Part shown: in pieces, positions 56,779 through 64,000 of the stretch
Position numbering within the stretch: position 1 is the stretch's first letter
Layout of the letters: each line of letters opens with the position of its first letter
DNA from: Corynebacterium sp. MSK008
Lineage (GTDB): Bacteria > Actinomycetota > Actinomycetes > Mycobacteriales > Mycobacteriaceae
Reading direction: 5' to 3'
DNA: 64,000 bases
Assembly: GCF_030232585.1 (NCBI RefSeq)
Contig: NZ_JASPJX010000007.1
Coordinates: forward strand, 1 to 64,000
The notes under the pieces: generated by a model
The model's input: only the letters and a program-made list of their open reading frames with translations
Database searches by the model: none
What the model was told of the DNA's origin: nothing
Translations under genes and position numbers: made by a program

Positions 56779-56837
56779 AACCGGCTACCTAGAGCCGGTT
56801 ACCAACGGAAATTTTCGCTGGTAGCCGGTAGCCGGTT
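56779..56837. terminator. Structured inverted-repeat region between convergent genes
   Basis: AACCGGCTACC (56779-56789) is exactly complementary to GGTAGCCGGTT (56827-56837). Inside, ACCGGCT pairs with AGCCGGT (56780-56786/56793-56799), and GGTTACCA faces TGGTAGCC. It can fold as one long stem or as nested hairpins. No other gene is seen in 56670-56884. Confidence 0.6.
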
Positions 56838-56884
56838 GTGCTTTGCGCAGTGGCGCGAGTGTGCGCCGTGCGGGTGCGCGGCGC

Positions 56885-57181
56885 CTAGCGCGCGAACTTG
56901 GACGCGATGGAGAGCACCTGGGTGAGCATTCCGATGATCGCGGTCACCACGGCGATCCAGCTCTTCAGCTCCTCCGGGCTCATGTCTTCGATGGAGGAAC
57001 CCTCTTCATTCGAGGAGGACAAGCTTTCCTTGATGGTCTTCTTGTCAGAGTCCTTATCGTTGTCCTTGGACTTGCTCTCTGCGGTGTCATTGACTGTCGG
57101 AGCAGCGTCGGCGACTGCGGCGCCGGAAACCAACACTGCGGTGGCGGTTGCGGCCGCTGCAAGGCTAGTGCGAAGTTTCAT
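56885..57181 (-). CDS. 98-aa exported protein with C-terminal amphipathic helix
   Basis: A clear signal peptide (MKLRTSLAAAATATAVLVSG, cleavage after about residue 27, VADA|APT) is followed by a Lys/Asp/Ser-rich low-complexity part and a C-terminal helix of about 28 residues (SPEELKSWIAVVTAIIGMLT and on, ending FAR) that is hydrophobic enough to insert in or lie along a membrane. The ribosome site GTGAGGAA precedes ATG 57181. Small proteins of this type are common in the corynebacterial envelope, where short helical proteins form outer-membrane channels, but I cannot assign it to a porin family. It is convergent with the nucleotidase gene. Confidence 0.75.
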   Translation of the reverse strand: MKLRTSLAAAATATAVLVSGAAVADAAPTVNDTAESKSKDNDKDSDKKTIKESLSSSNEEGSSIEDMSPEELKSWIAVVTAIIGMLTQVLSIASKFAR

Positions 57182-57317
57182 CGAATTTTCCTCACTCGTA
57201 AAAATGTGTGTGCTTCTCGGAATGCTATCGGGTGCGCTGGTAGAGCGCTACCTAGGACAGCAGCTCTGAGGCGTTTCCCAGAGCTACGTCGCTTCAACTT
57301 GCCACTGCGTTACAGCG

Positions 57318-58277
57318 CTACTTCACGGACGCCTTCTTGATGCGCACCTCGTCGGCCGGAGCGCCGTCCTGCGCGTCACCTTCAACCCCTGCCTCGGCGA
57401 TCTTGTCCAAGGTGGCAAGGCCCTCGTCGTCGATCTGGCCGAAGTAGGTGTACAGCGGCGGCAGCACGGAGTCGCCGTAGTTGAGGAAGAACTGGGAGCC
57501 GTTGGTGTCCACGCCGGCGTTCGCCATAGCGATGGTGCCGCGGTCGTAGCGCTGCGGCTGACTATTTTGCTGCAGCATCATCGACTTGGCCTGCATCATC
57601 TCTTCTTCGGATGCGCCTTCCGGCATGCCCATCTCGGACAGGTCGATGCCTTCGAGTGCTTCGTCGGTGGGTAGCTCGTTGGCGAACTGGAAGCCCGGGC
57701 CGCCGGCGCCGGTGCCGGCGCGGTCGCCGCACTGCAGGACCTTCAGGCCGTCGCCGGTGGTCAGGCGGTGGCAGACGGAGTCGTTGTAGAAGCCTTCCTC
57801 CGTGAGGTACTCGATGGCGTTGACGGTGCATGGGGAGGCCGCACGGTCCAGCTCCATGCCGATCGGGCCCTGGTTGGTGTCCAGCTCGACGGTGAGGGTG
57901 CCCTCGGTGGACACGCCCTCGGTGGACGGGGTACCGACGCCGTCGCCGCCCTGCTCCTGGGCCTCGTTGTAGGTGCAGTTCACGGTCGCCGGCAGTGCCT
58001 GCTCGCGCTTGGTGGCGATCGGCTCGAACTGCGACGCGTCGAACGGTTCCTGTTCCTCGGTGGTGTCCTCGGATGCGGCGGTGGTTTCGCTGGCCGCGAG
58101 GTCCTCGCCGCTGTCGTTGTTGGCAGCGAGGTAGATACCGCCGCCGATGAGCGCGATCGCGGCTGCGGAGATTGCTGCTACCGACCAGGGGCGGGACTTC
58201 TCCTTGCGGTCGCGCGAATCCAGCTCGCTTTTCAGGTGGGACAGGGCTTCTTTGCCGCGCTGTTCGTTCGATGCCAC
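57318..58277 (-). CDS. Membrane-anchored cyclophilin-type peptidyl-prolyl isomerase
   Basis: A 319-aa protein. A basic cytoplasmic N-terminus is followed by one membrane helix (about residues 32-52, WSVAAISAAAIALIGGGIYL) and an acidic Thr/Glu-rich stalk. The extracytoplasmic cyclophilin domain has GTLTVELDTNQGPIGMELDR, GPGFQFANELP and YDRGTIAMANAGVDTNGSQF with FFLNYGD. A Met/Glu-rich insertion occurs in the middle of the domain. GTG 58277 is used. The homologue lies at the same place in mycobacteria (Rv2582), between rel and the MBL hydrolase. It probably helps fold exported proteins. Confidence 0.92.
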   Translation of the reverse strand: MASNEQRGKEALSHLKSELDSRDRKEKSRPWSVAAISAAAIALIGGGIYLAANNDSGEDLAASETTAASEDTTEEQEPFDASQFEPIATKREQALPATVNCTYNEAQEQGGDGVGTPSTEGVSTEGTLTVELDTNQGPIGMELDRAASPCTVNAIEYLTEEGFYNDSVCHRLTTGDGLKVLQCGDRAGTGAGGPGFQFANELPTDEALEGIDLSEMGMPEGASEEEMMQAKSMMLQQNSQPQRYDRGTIAMANAGVDTNGSQFFLNYGDSVLPPLYTYFGQIDDEGLATLDKIAEAGVEGDAQDGAPADEVRIKKASVK

Positions 58278-58382
58278 TGGGGTATACACCTCGCCAATTC
58301 GTCGGGATGGGCGGAGTAGACGTCGATAAGCATCCGCCCTTGAACGGCTAGAAAGCCTAGCAGCACCGATATAGTGGCCAGC

Positions 58383-59018
58383 ATGAGAATCGCCGGTTTC
58401 GCCGCAGGACCCTTTCAAACCAACTGCTATGTCGTTGCTAACGGGGATCGCGCGTTTGTGATCGACCCGGGGATGGGCGCGCACGAGGCGGTGAGCCAGC
58501 TGGTGCAGGAGCAGGGGTTGACCGTCGAGGCGGTGGTGCTCACGCACGGCCACATCGACCACATTCGCGACGCCGCCGCGTTCGGCGTGGAGACGTTCAT
58601 CCACCCAGCGGATGCGTTCATGCTGCTGCGGGGCGAGGGTGTCAGCGAGCAAGCACGCCAGCTTCACGACGCCTCCGCCATGCCCCCAATCGACAACCCC
58701 ACGCCGCTCGAGGACGGGCAGACCGTGCAGGTCGCGGGCGTGGAGCTGCGGGTTGTGCACGCCCCGGGCCACTCGCCGGGCTGCGTGATGCTGGTAGCCG
58801 ACGAGGTGGTCTTCTCCGGCGACGTGCTGTTCCGCGGATCGATTGGCCGCACGGACCTGCCGGATTCCGACCCGGAACAAATGCGTGAGTCCCTGCGCGG
58901 GCCGGTGTGGGAGCTGGACGACGAGCTGCAGGTGCTGCCCGGACACGGCCCCGCGACGACGGTGGCGCAGGAGCGCGCGACCAACCCGTACCTGCGCCAG
59001 GCCAACGCGGACCGCTAA
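58383..59018 (+). CDS. MBL-fold metallohydrolase (glyoxalase II-like)
   Basis: A 211-aa metallo-beta-lactamase fold hydrolase. Metal ligands are in THGHIDH (residues 54-60), HAPGHSPG and FSGDVLFRGSIGRTD; the C-terminal His is in VLPGHGPATTV. It matches Rv2581c and other small glyoxalase II-like enzymes; the substrate is unproven and may be a glutathione-independent thioester such as a mycothiol conjugate, which is inference. ATG 58383 is used, GTG 58374 is an alternative. Followed by hisS after 48 bases. Confidence 0.9.
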   Translation: MRIAGFAAGPFQTNCYVVANGDRAFVIDPGMGAHEAVSQLVQEQGLTVEAVVLTHGHIDHIRDAAAFGVETFIHPADAFMLLRGEGVSEQARQLHDASAMPPIDNPTPLEDGQTVQVAGVELRVVHAPGHSPGCVMLVADEVVFSGDVLFRGSIGRTDLPDSDPEQMRESLRGPVWELDDELQVLPGHGPATTVAQERATNPYLRQANADR

Positions 59019-59066
59019 ACGGGCACTCGCTCCGGGCGTCGGTGGGCTGCACTAGACTTGCCCGGT

Positions 59067-60353
59067 GTGAGCGAGAACAAGAACGACCAGTTTCAGAAGC
59101 TTTCCGCCCCGAAGGGCGTGCCGGACTACGCGCCGCCGCAATCGGCGGCGTTTATCCATGTGCGCGACGAGTTCGCCCGTCAGGCGCGCATCGCCGGCTA
59201 CCAGCACATCGAGCTGCCGGTGTTCGAGGACACGACGCTGTTCGCCCGCGGTGTCGGCGAGTCCACGGACGTGGTGAGCAAGGAGATGTACACCTTCGAG
59301 GACCGTGGCGGCCGCTCCGTCACGCTGCGCCCGGAGGGCACCGCCGGCGTGATGCGCGCGTTCATCGAGCACAACATGGACCGCGGGTACCTGCCGGTGA
59401 AGCTGAACTACTACGGCCCGTTCTTCCGCTACGAGCGCCCCCAGGCCGGCCGCTACCGCCAGCTGCAGCAGGTGGGTGTGGAGGCCATCGGCATAGACGA
59501 TCCGCTGCTGGACGCAGAGGTCATTGCGCTGGCGGACCGCAGCTACCGTGCAATCGGCCTGAGCGGTTTCCGCCTTGAGCTGACCAGCCTGGGCGACAAG
59601 AACTGCCGCCCGACCTACCGCGAGAAGCTGCAGCAATTCCTCTTCGACCTGCCGTTGGACGAGGAAACCCGTAAGCGCGCGGAGATCAACCCGCTGCGCG
59701 TGCTGGACGACAAGCGCGAGGAAGTCCGCGAGATGACCGCGGATGCGCCGCTGATGCTGGACCACCTCTGCGACGACTGCCGCGCCCACTTCGAGGCCGT
59801 CACCGCGGCGCTGGACAGCTTCGGCGTGCCGTACGTGATCAACCCCCGCATGGTGCGCGGGCTGGACTACTACACCAAGACCACCTTCGAGTTCGTCCAC
59901 GACGGGCTGGGCGCGCAGTCCGGCATCGGCGGCGGTGGCCGCTACGACGGCCTGATGGCCCAGATTGGCGGCCCGGACCTGTCAGGCATCGGCTACGGCC
60001 TCGGCGTGGACCGCGCGGTGCTCGCGCTTGAAGCTGAGGGCGTGGAGCTGGAAGAGGCGACCCACCGTGTGGACGTCTTCGGCATCGCCATTGGCGACGA
60101 GGCCCGCGTGAAGATGAGCAAACTTATCGACGAGCTCCGCGCCGCCGGCGTCTCCGCCGACATGTCCTACGGGCAGCGCGGACTCAAGGGCTCGATGAAG
60201 GGCGCCGACCGTGCCGGCGCGAGGTACGCGCTCGTGCTCGGCGAGCGCGAGCTGGAAGCCGGCGAGGTTGCGGTGAAGAACCTCGCGGAGCACTCGCAGG
60301 AGTCTGTGGCGCTCACGGTCCAGGCGGTGACCCAGGCGGTCACGGGAGCCTAG
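59067..60353 (+). CDS. hisS: Histidine-tRNA ligase
   Basis: A 428-aa class II synthetase. Motif 2 is [13 protein letters not shown] with [20 protein letters not shown]; the histidine-specific motifs are [14 protein letters not shown] and [11 protein letters not shown], and motif 3 includes [13 protein letters not shown]. The C-terminal anticodon-binding domain begins near [17 protein letters not shown] 59067 ([11 protein letters not shown]) is chosen over a TTG three codons upstream. Convergent with sdaA, with only three bases between the two stops. Confidence 0.97.
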   Translation: MSENKNDQFQKLSAPKGVPDYAPPQSAAFIHVRDEFARQARIAGYQHIELPVFEDTTLFARGVGESTDVVSKEMYTFEDRGGRSVTLRPEGTAGVMRAFIEHNMDRGYLPVKLNYYGPFFRYERPQAGRYRQLQQVGVEAIGIDDPLLDAEVIALADRSYRAIGLSGFRLELTSLGDKNCRPTYREKLQQFLFDLPLDEETRKRAEINPLRVLDDKREEVREMTADAPLMLDHLCDDCRAHFEAVTAALDSFGVPYVINPRMVRGLDYYTKTTFEFVHDGLGAQSGIGGGGRYDGLMAQIGGPDLSGIGYGLGVDRAVLALEAEGVELEEATHRVDVFGIAIGDEARVKMSKLIDELRAAGVSADMSYGQRGLKGSMKGADRAGARYALVLGERELEAGEVAVKNLAEHSQESVALTVQAVTQAVTGA

Positions 60354-60356
60354 TTA

Positions 60357-61751
60357 CTAGCACTCGGTGATGTTCACCGGCAGGCCCAGCTGCACTGCCA
60401 GGCCGCCCATGGACGTCTCCTTGTACTGCGTCATCATGTCGCGGCCGGTGGCGGCCATGGTCTCCACCACGTCGTCGAGGGTGACGATGTTGGTGCCGTC
60501 GCCAAGCTTGGCCAGACGCGCCGCGTTGATGGCCTTCACGCCGCCGATGGCGTTGCGCTCGATGCACGGCACCTGCACCAGGCCGCCGACGGGGTCGCAG
60601 GTCAGGCCCAGGTTGTGCTCGAGGGCAATCTCCGCGGCGTTTTCCACCTGGGCAGGCGTCCCGCCGAGGGCGGCGCACATGCCCGCGGCTGCCATGGACG
60701 ACGCCGAGCCGACCTCTCCCTGACAGCCCACTTCGGCGCCAGAGATCGACGCATTCGTCTTGATGATCGACCCAACAGCGCCCGCGGTGAGTAGGAAGTC
60801 GCGGGCACGCTCGTCGGTGAAGTCGTCGGTGAAGTCGCGGCAGTAGTGCATCACCGCGGGGATGATGCCGGCGGCGCCGTTCGTCGGCGCGGTGACCACC
60901 TGGCCATGCGCGGCGTTTTCCTCGTTGACGGCCAACGCGTAGAGGTTGACCCACTCCATCGCATCGAGTCCGCGGGCGGTGGACGCCTCGTACTCGGCGG
61001 TGAGCAGGCGGTGCAGGCGGTTGGCGCGCCGCTTGACGTTGAGCCCGCCGGGCAGCGTGCCCTCCGTCTTTAAGCCGTGTGCGACGCATTCCTGCATCAC
61101 GTTCCACACCGCGTCTAGGTGGGCGTCGACCTTCTCGCGGCCGTGGATTGATTCCTCGTTTGCGCGCATGATGTCGGCGATGGTCATGCCGGTTTCGTCG
61201 CAACGCTGCATGAGCTCGGCTGCAGTGTTGAAGGGATAGGGCACCGACGGGATCTCGCGGGCGGCCGCAACGCCGGTTTCGTCGCGGTGCTCCTCCATCT
61301 CCCAGCGGTCCTGGATGAAGCCGCCGCCGACGGAGTAGTAGTCTTCGCGCTCGGCGAGCACGTTGCCCTCGGCATCCCACGCGTCGAAGATCAGGCAGTT
61401 CGGGTGCGCGGCAACTGGTGCGGGGTCGAACCGCAGCTCGTACTCCACGGTGCCTGTCGGCCCGGAAATGCTGCCGGTGGAGGGAATCGGCTCGCCCGGT
61501 TTCGGCTCGACATCAGCCGACGTGGTGGTGGGGGTGTAGCCGACAAGGCCCAGCAGGGCGGCGCGGTCGGTGCCGTGGCCGACGCCGGTGGCAGCGAGGG
61601 ACCCGCGCAGCTCCACCAGCACTTTGGCCGGGTATGTGTCGAGTTTGTCGATGAAGGCTTGGGATGCACGCATCGGGCCGACGGTGTGGGAGGAAGATGG
61701 GCCGATGCCAATGCTGAACAGGTCAACAACGCTCACAAAGTTTGCAGACAT
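60357..61751 (-). CDS. sdaA: L-serine ammonia-lyase, iron-sulfur type, single chain
   Basis: A 464-aa enzyme deaminating L-serine to pyruvate. The beta-domain start has [20 protein letters not shown], and the alpha domain has the cluster-binding cysteines, including [20 protein letters not shown] and [20 protein letters not shown]. The chain ends NITEC: in the characterised Legionella enzyme the C-terminal cysteine folds back to cap the [4Fe-4S] cluster, and the same end here suggests the same self-regulated mechanism. Start ATG 61751 (MSANFVSV). Convergent with hisS, downstream of the HEPN-like/CBS gene in the same direction. Confidence 0.95.
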   Translation of the reverse strand: MSANFVSVVDLFSIGIGPSSSHTVGPMRASQAFIDKLDTYPAKVLVELRGSLAATGVGHGTDRAALLGLVGYTPTTTSADVEPKPGEPIPSTGSISGPTGTVEYELRFDPAPVAAHPNCLIFDAWDAEGNVLAEREDYYSVGGGFIQDRWEMEEHRDETGVAAAREIPSVPYPFNTAAELMQRCDETGMTIADIMRANEESIHGREKVDAHLDAVWNVMQECVAHGLKTEGTLPGGLNVKRRANRLHRLLTAEYEASTARGLDAMEWVNLYALAVNEENAAHGQVVTAPTNGAAGIIPAVMHYCRDFTDDFTDERARDFLLTAGAVGSIIKTNASISGAEVGCQGEVGSASSMAAAGMCAALGGTPAQVENAAEIALEHNLGLTCDPVGGLVQVPCIERNAIGGVKAINAARLAKLGDGTNIVTLDDVVETMAATGRDMMTQYKETSMGGLAVQLGLPVNITEC

Positions 61752-61805
61752 GCCGGGGATACTACAGCACCAAAAGGTGGGCAGTGCCACAGAGAAACCG
61801 AACTA

Positions 61806-62528
61806 TTAACTTTCCTGGGCAAGGGCCGGAATATCGGTCGCACCCAGCACAGAGATGGGCTTCTGCGTCGCCTTCCCGTGTTCCGTGATGATGACCAGGC
61901 GGGGGACCGCACCGGATGCAAGCGGTGTGCTGAGCGCCTCGACGGCAGCCGCCGCGGTCACGGTTCGCGGCAGGAAAATCGGCTCGTCCAACTTGCCGCT
62001 GTGCTCGAGCACTTCGGCCACGGTACCCGCCGCGATGGTGTCGTCCTCACGCAGCTCCGCCGCCAACCAACGGGCGATCGCGTTGGTGGTGAGTAGACCA
62101 ACGCACTCGCCGCCTTCGTAAACGGGGAACTGGGCGAGCCCCTCGGAGGCGATGATCTCCAACGGCTCGTGGATGTCGGTGTCAGGGGAGAAGGTGACCA
62201 CGCGCTGGTGCTCGATCACTTCCAAAGCCAGCGTCGGGGCGAGCAGAGAATCCCGGATTCGTTCGATCTCAGCGACCGTTTCCGGCAGCGGCTCGGCGAT
62301 CGGGCGCAGGTTGTCGTACTCGCCGTGGCTGATCGCGTTGCGCAGATCAGCGAACTCCTGCAGCGTCTCGGATTGCTCGAGCGTGATGACGCCCTTCTTC
62401 GCCGCCAGCCGGGCCATCCAGGAAAACGAATCGGACCGTTTCGCGTCCAGCTCGCTGCGCAAGAATTTCTCGATGGAATTGAACGCAGCAAGAAACGGCA
62501 CGGCGCGGTTGGGCTCAGCATTGCTCAT
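61806..62528 (-). CDS. Two-CBS-domain protein with HEPN-like N-terminal helical domain
   Basis: A 240-aa protein. Residues 1-95 are all-helical, with FNSIEKFLRSELDAK and the segment ADLRNAISHGEYD containing R63-N-x3-H68, the Rx4-6H signature of HEPN domains that often act as RNases or RNA-binding modules. Residues about 98-165 and 175-238 are two CBS repeats (first with ASEGLAQFPVYEGGECVGLL), which usually sense adenine nucleotides. The combination suggests a ligand-controlled RNA-linked or regulatory function; this is inference. ATG 62528 is used; a GTG three codons upstream is possible. It is upstream of sdaA. Confidence 0.8.
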   Translation of the reverse strand: MSNAEPNRAVPFLAAFNSIEKFLRSELDAKRSDSFSWMARLAAKKGVITLEQSETLQEFADLRNAISHGEYDNLRPIAEPLPETVAEIERIRDSLLAPTLALEVIEHQRVVTFSPDTDIHEPLEIIASEGLAQFPVYEGGECVGLLTTNAIARWLAAELREDDTIAAGTVAEVLEHSGKLDEPIFLPRTVTAAAAVEALSTPLASGAVPRLVIITEHGKATQKPISVLGATDIPALAQES

Positions 62529-62566
62529 GCCGGCCACTGTAGCGCCGTGCCGCGGCCCCCATCCGC

Positions 62567-62636
62567 GGATCCAGCTATCAAGACCCAGCTAATCGGCCCC
62601 CAGGGGGCGATAAACGAGGTGCCACTAGCTGGATCC
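62567..62636. other. Non-coding segment with nested inverted repeats
   Basis: GGATCCAGCTA (62567-62577) is exactly complementary to TAGCTGGATCC (62626-62636). Between them ATCGGCCCCCAGGGGGCGAT forms a second GC-rich hairpin. It lies between the starts/ends of the CBS and metalloprotease genes. It could be a folded RNA or an insertion-like remnant; no gene is seen. Confidence 0.45.
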
Positions 62637-62697
62637 ATCCCCGACGGGGTGAAGGGGAGAGGGATGCGCTAGATCTCGTGCGCGGAGAGTCGGCGGT

Positions 62698-63618
62698 TTA
62701 GCTCTTGTACACGCCGCGGTTGAGCGTGTCGCAAGCAGACATCTGGCCGGTTTCGTAGCCGGAATTAAACGCCTGCATGCGCTGCTCGGACGAGCCGTGC
62801 GTCCACGCGTCCGGGTCGACCTCGCCGCCGGAGCGCTTCTGGATGTTGTCGTCGCCGATGGACTGCGCCGCCTGGAGCGCCTGCTGCAGTTGCTCGTCCG
62901 TGATCGGTTCCAGTGCCGCGTTCTCGCCCTTGGAGGCGTGGTGTGCCCACAGGCCCGCGTAGCAGTCGGCCTGCAGCTCGATTGCCACCGCGGCGGAATC
63001 CTCGCCCGGGTTCTTGTAGTCGCTCAAACCCAGGGTGCCCTCAAGGTTTTGGATGTGGTGGCCGTACTCGTGGGCGGTGGCGTACTCCTGCGCCAGCGGG
63101 CCGTTGGAGCCGCCGAGCTGGGACAGCTGGTCGAAGAAGCTCACGTCCAGGTACGCGGTGGTGTCCTGCGGGCAGTAGAACGGGCCGGTGTCCGAGCTTG
63201 CGTAGCCGCAGCCGGAGTTCACGCTGCCTTTGAAGATGGTCATTTCCGGTTTGGTGAACTGGGTTTCGGACTGGGCGGGCAGCACATCGGCCCAGACTGC
63301 GTTCAGCGACCCCATCGTCGCTGCTGCACGGCAGTCGTCGTACTCGTTGGAAGAACCGGCCTCCTGGCAGTGCTCCAGGGAGTACTCGCCCTGGGACTGC
63401 GACTGGGAGTCGCCGCCGCCACCGAGAATGCCGTTGAAAGCGCCGCTGAAGTACAGCAGAGCAAGCAGGACCAAAATGATGGTTCCGCCGCCGCCTCCGC
63501 GCAACAGGAGCGGCAGCAGCATCATCGCGCCGTTGCCCATGCCGCCTCCGCGGCCGCCACCGGAGCTGGTATTGACGTTGCCGCCTTGGCCCTGTGCGTA
63601 ATCGCCTCTGAAAGTCAT
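62698..63618 (-). CDS. YpfJ-family neutral zinc metallopeptidase, membrane-anchored
   Basis: A 306-aa protein. Gly/Asn/Ser-rich N-terminus (1-45), one membrane helix (about 46-64), then a Gln/Ser linker and the protease domain facing outside. The zinc motif is HEYGHH (183-188), with the third ligand probably in [16 protein letters not shown] (Glu). Disulfide-type cysteines (C84, C96, C137, C149) fit an extracytoplasmic location. The C-terminal segment [20 protein letters not shown] is diagnostic for the family. Substrates are not known. It is divergent from aspS. Confidence 0.92.
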   Translation of the reverse strand: MTFRGDYAQGQGGNVNTSSGGGRGGGMGNGAMMLLPLLLRGGGGGTIILVLLALLYFSGAFNGILGGGGDSQSQSQGEYSLEHCQEAGSSNEYDDCRAAATMGSLNAVWADVLPAQSETQFTKPEMTIFKGSVNSGCGYASSDTGPFYCPQDTTAYLDVSFFDQLSQLGGSNGPLAQEYATAHEYGHHIQNLEGTLGLSDYKNPGEDSAAVAIELQADCYAGLWAHHASKGENAALEPITDEQLQQALQAAQSIGDDNIQKRSGGEVDPDAWTHGSSEQRMQAFNSGYETGQMSACDTLNRGVYKS

Positions 63619-63776
63619 GGTCAGAATTGTGCCAAATAACTAGGGCATGTGTGGGATCTGGGTCATTTGGCACTTGTGTCGGGCCTTCGGCAAGAGGGGG
63701 CCGGACGCGCCGTGACAAAGTGCCGGGTAAACTTTGCCAGGTTAGATTCGCCATCACGTGGAAGGACGTGGAAACC

Positions 63777-64000
63777 GTGCTGCGCACTCACCTTGCGGGG
63801 AACCTGAATAAAGAACTCGAAGGCCAAACTGTCACTCTCACCGGCTGGGTGGCCCGTCGTCGTGACCATGGCGGCGTGATCTTTATCGACCTGCGCGACC
63901 GCTCCGGGTTGGCCCAGGTGGTCTTCCGTGAGTCTGAGGTTGCTGAGGCTGCACACGACCTGCGCAGCGAGTACGTCATTCAGGTCACCGGCACCGTCGA
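63777..64000 (+). CDS. aspS: Aspartate-tRNA ligase, 5' part (cut by window end)
   Basis: The first 74 codons of a class II synthetase. GTG 63777 with GGAAGGA about 10 bases upstream starts [20 protein letters not shown], followed by [20 protein letters not shown] and [10 protein letters not shown], the OB-fold anticodon-binding domain characteristic of bacterial AspRS. The gene continues beyond 64000. A GTG at 63768 is an alternative but lies too close to the ribosome site. Confidence 0.94.
   Translation, partial: MLRTHLAGNLNKELEGQTVTLTGWVARRRDHGGVIFIDLRDRSGLAQVVFRESEVAEAAHDLRSEYVIQVTGTV

Noticed and set aside
56820..56840. CRISPR-like or tandem repeat array from the repeated GGTAGCC units
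   Set aside because: Units are too short, adjacent and partly inverted; no spacers and no cas genes are present.

Overview
The window is a GC-rich actinobacterial chromosome segment that can be assigned to Corynebacterium or a very close relative. The evidence is a DtxR whose metal ligands fall at canonical DtxR numbering, an actinobacterial coproheme decarboxylase, an AftC-like arabinan transferase, the PgsA/PatA/PimA mannolipid cluster, polyphosphate glucokinase, paired SigA/SigB, and gene order matching blocks known from C. glutamicum and M. tuberculosis.

Layout. (1) 1-4460 is an accessory island, probably the eroded remnant of an integrative or plasmid-like element. It holds a small secreted-protein remnant with a 46-aa membrane protein, a helix-turn-helix gene broken at homopolymers, an unidentified 164-aa protein, and an element gene split by a complete IS256-family insertion with 8-bp target duplications. 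(2) 4462-31375 is conserved core: DUF3516 helicase, PAC2, DUF4192, galE, dtxR, sigB, dtd, a methyltransferase, a DEAD/DEAH helicase, sigA, ppgK, DUF4193, DUF3093, dut, DUF3710, a TRAM-type RNA methyltransferase, dxs, rnd, DUF3000, hemQ, msrB, aftC and a RibD-like reductase. Compared with mycobacterial synteny, suhB and cei are missing between ppgK and DUF4193. (3) 31409-33846 is a two-gene unit I cannot match to a described system: a TPR-like protein with two membrane helices, translationally linked to a stand-alone AsnB-type PP-loop synthetase domain. (4) 33888-34788 is a tRNA cluster (three Gly-GCC, two Val-GAC, one Cys on the minus strand, one Val-CAC on the plus strand) containing an exact 183-bp duplication. 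(5) 34840-37444 is a copper/haem envelope unit (CopC, PCuAC lipoprotein, Tat DyP peroxidase) preceded by two 20-bp palindromes. (6) 37554-43319 holds thrS followed by a tightly coupled operon for phosphatidylinositol and PIM synthesis. (7) 43386-54342 holds yebC, ruvCAB, secDF, a solute-binding lipoprotein, apt and rel. (8) 54528-64000 holds a secreted 5'-nucleotidase, a small exported protein, a membrane cyclophilin, an MBL hydrolase, hisS, sdaA, a HEPN-like/CBS protein, a YpfJ-type metalloprotease and the start of aspS.

How the genes work together. SigA and SigB are the housekeeping and general-stress sigma factors, and a SigH-type promoter precedes sigB. DtxR controls iron and haem genes in this group, and HemQ makes haem. 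PgsA, PatA and PimA build PIM anchors while AftC branches the arabinan. RuvCAB resolves recombination junctions. SecDF powers protein export. Rel and Apt link purine pools to the stringent response. Most long antisense open frames are shadows caused by high GC and are left out.
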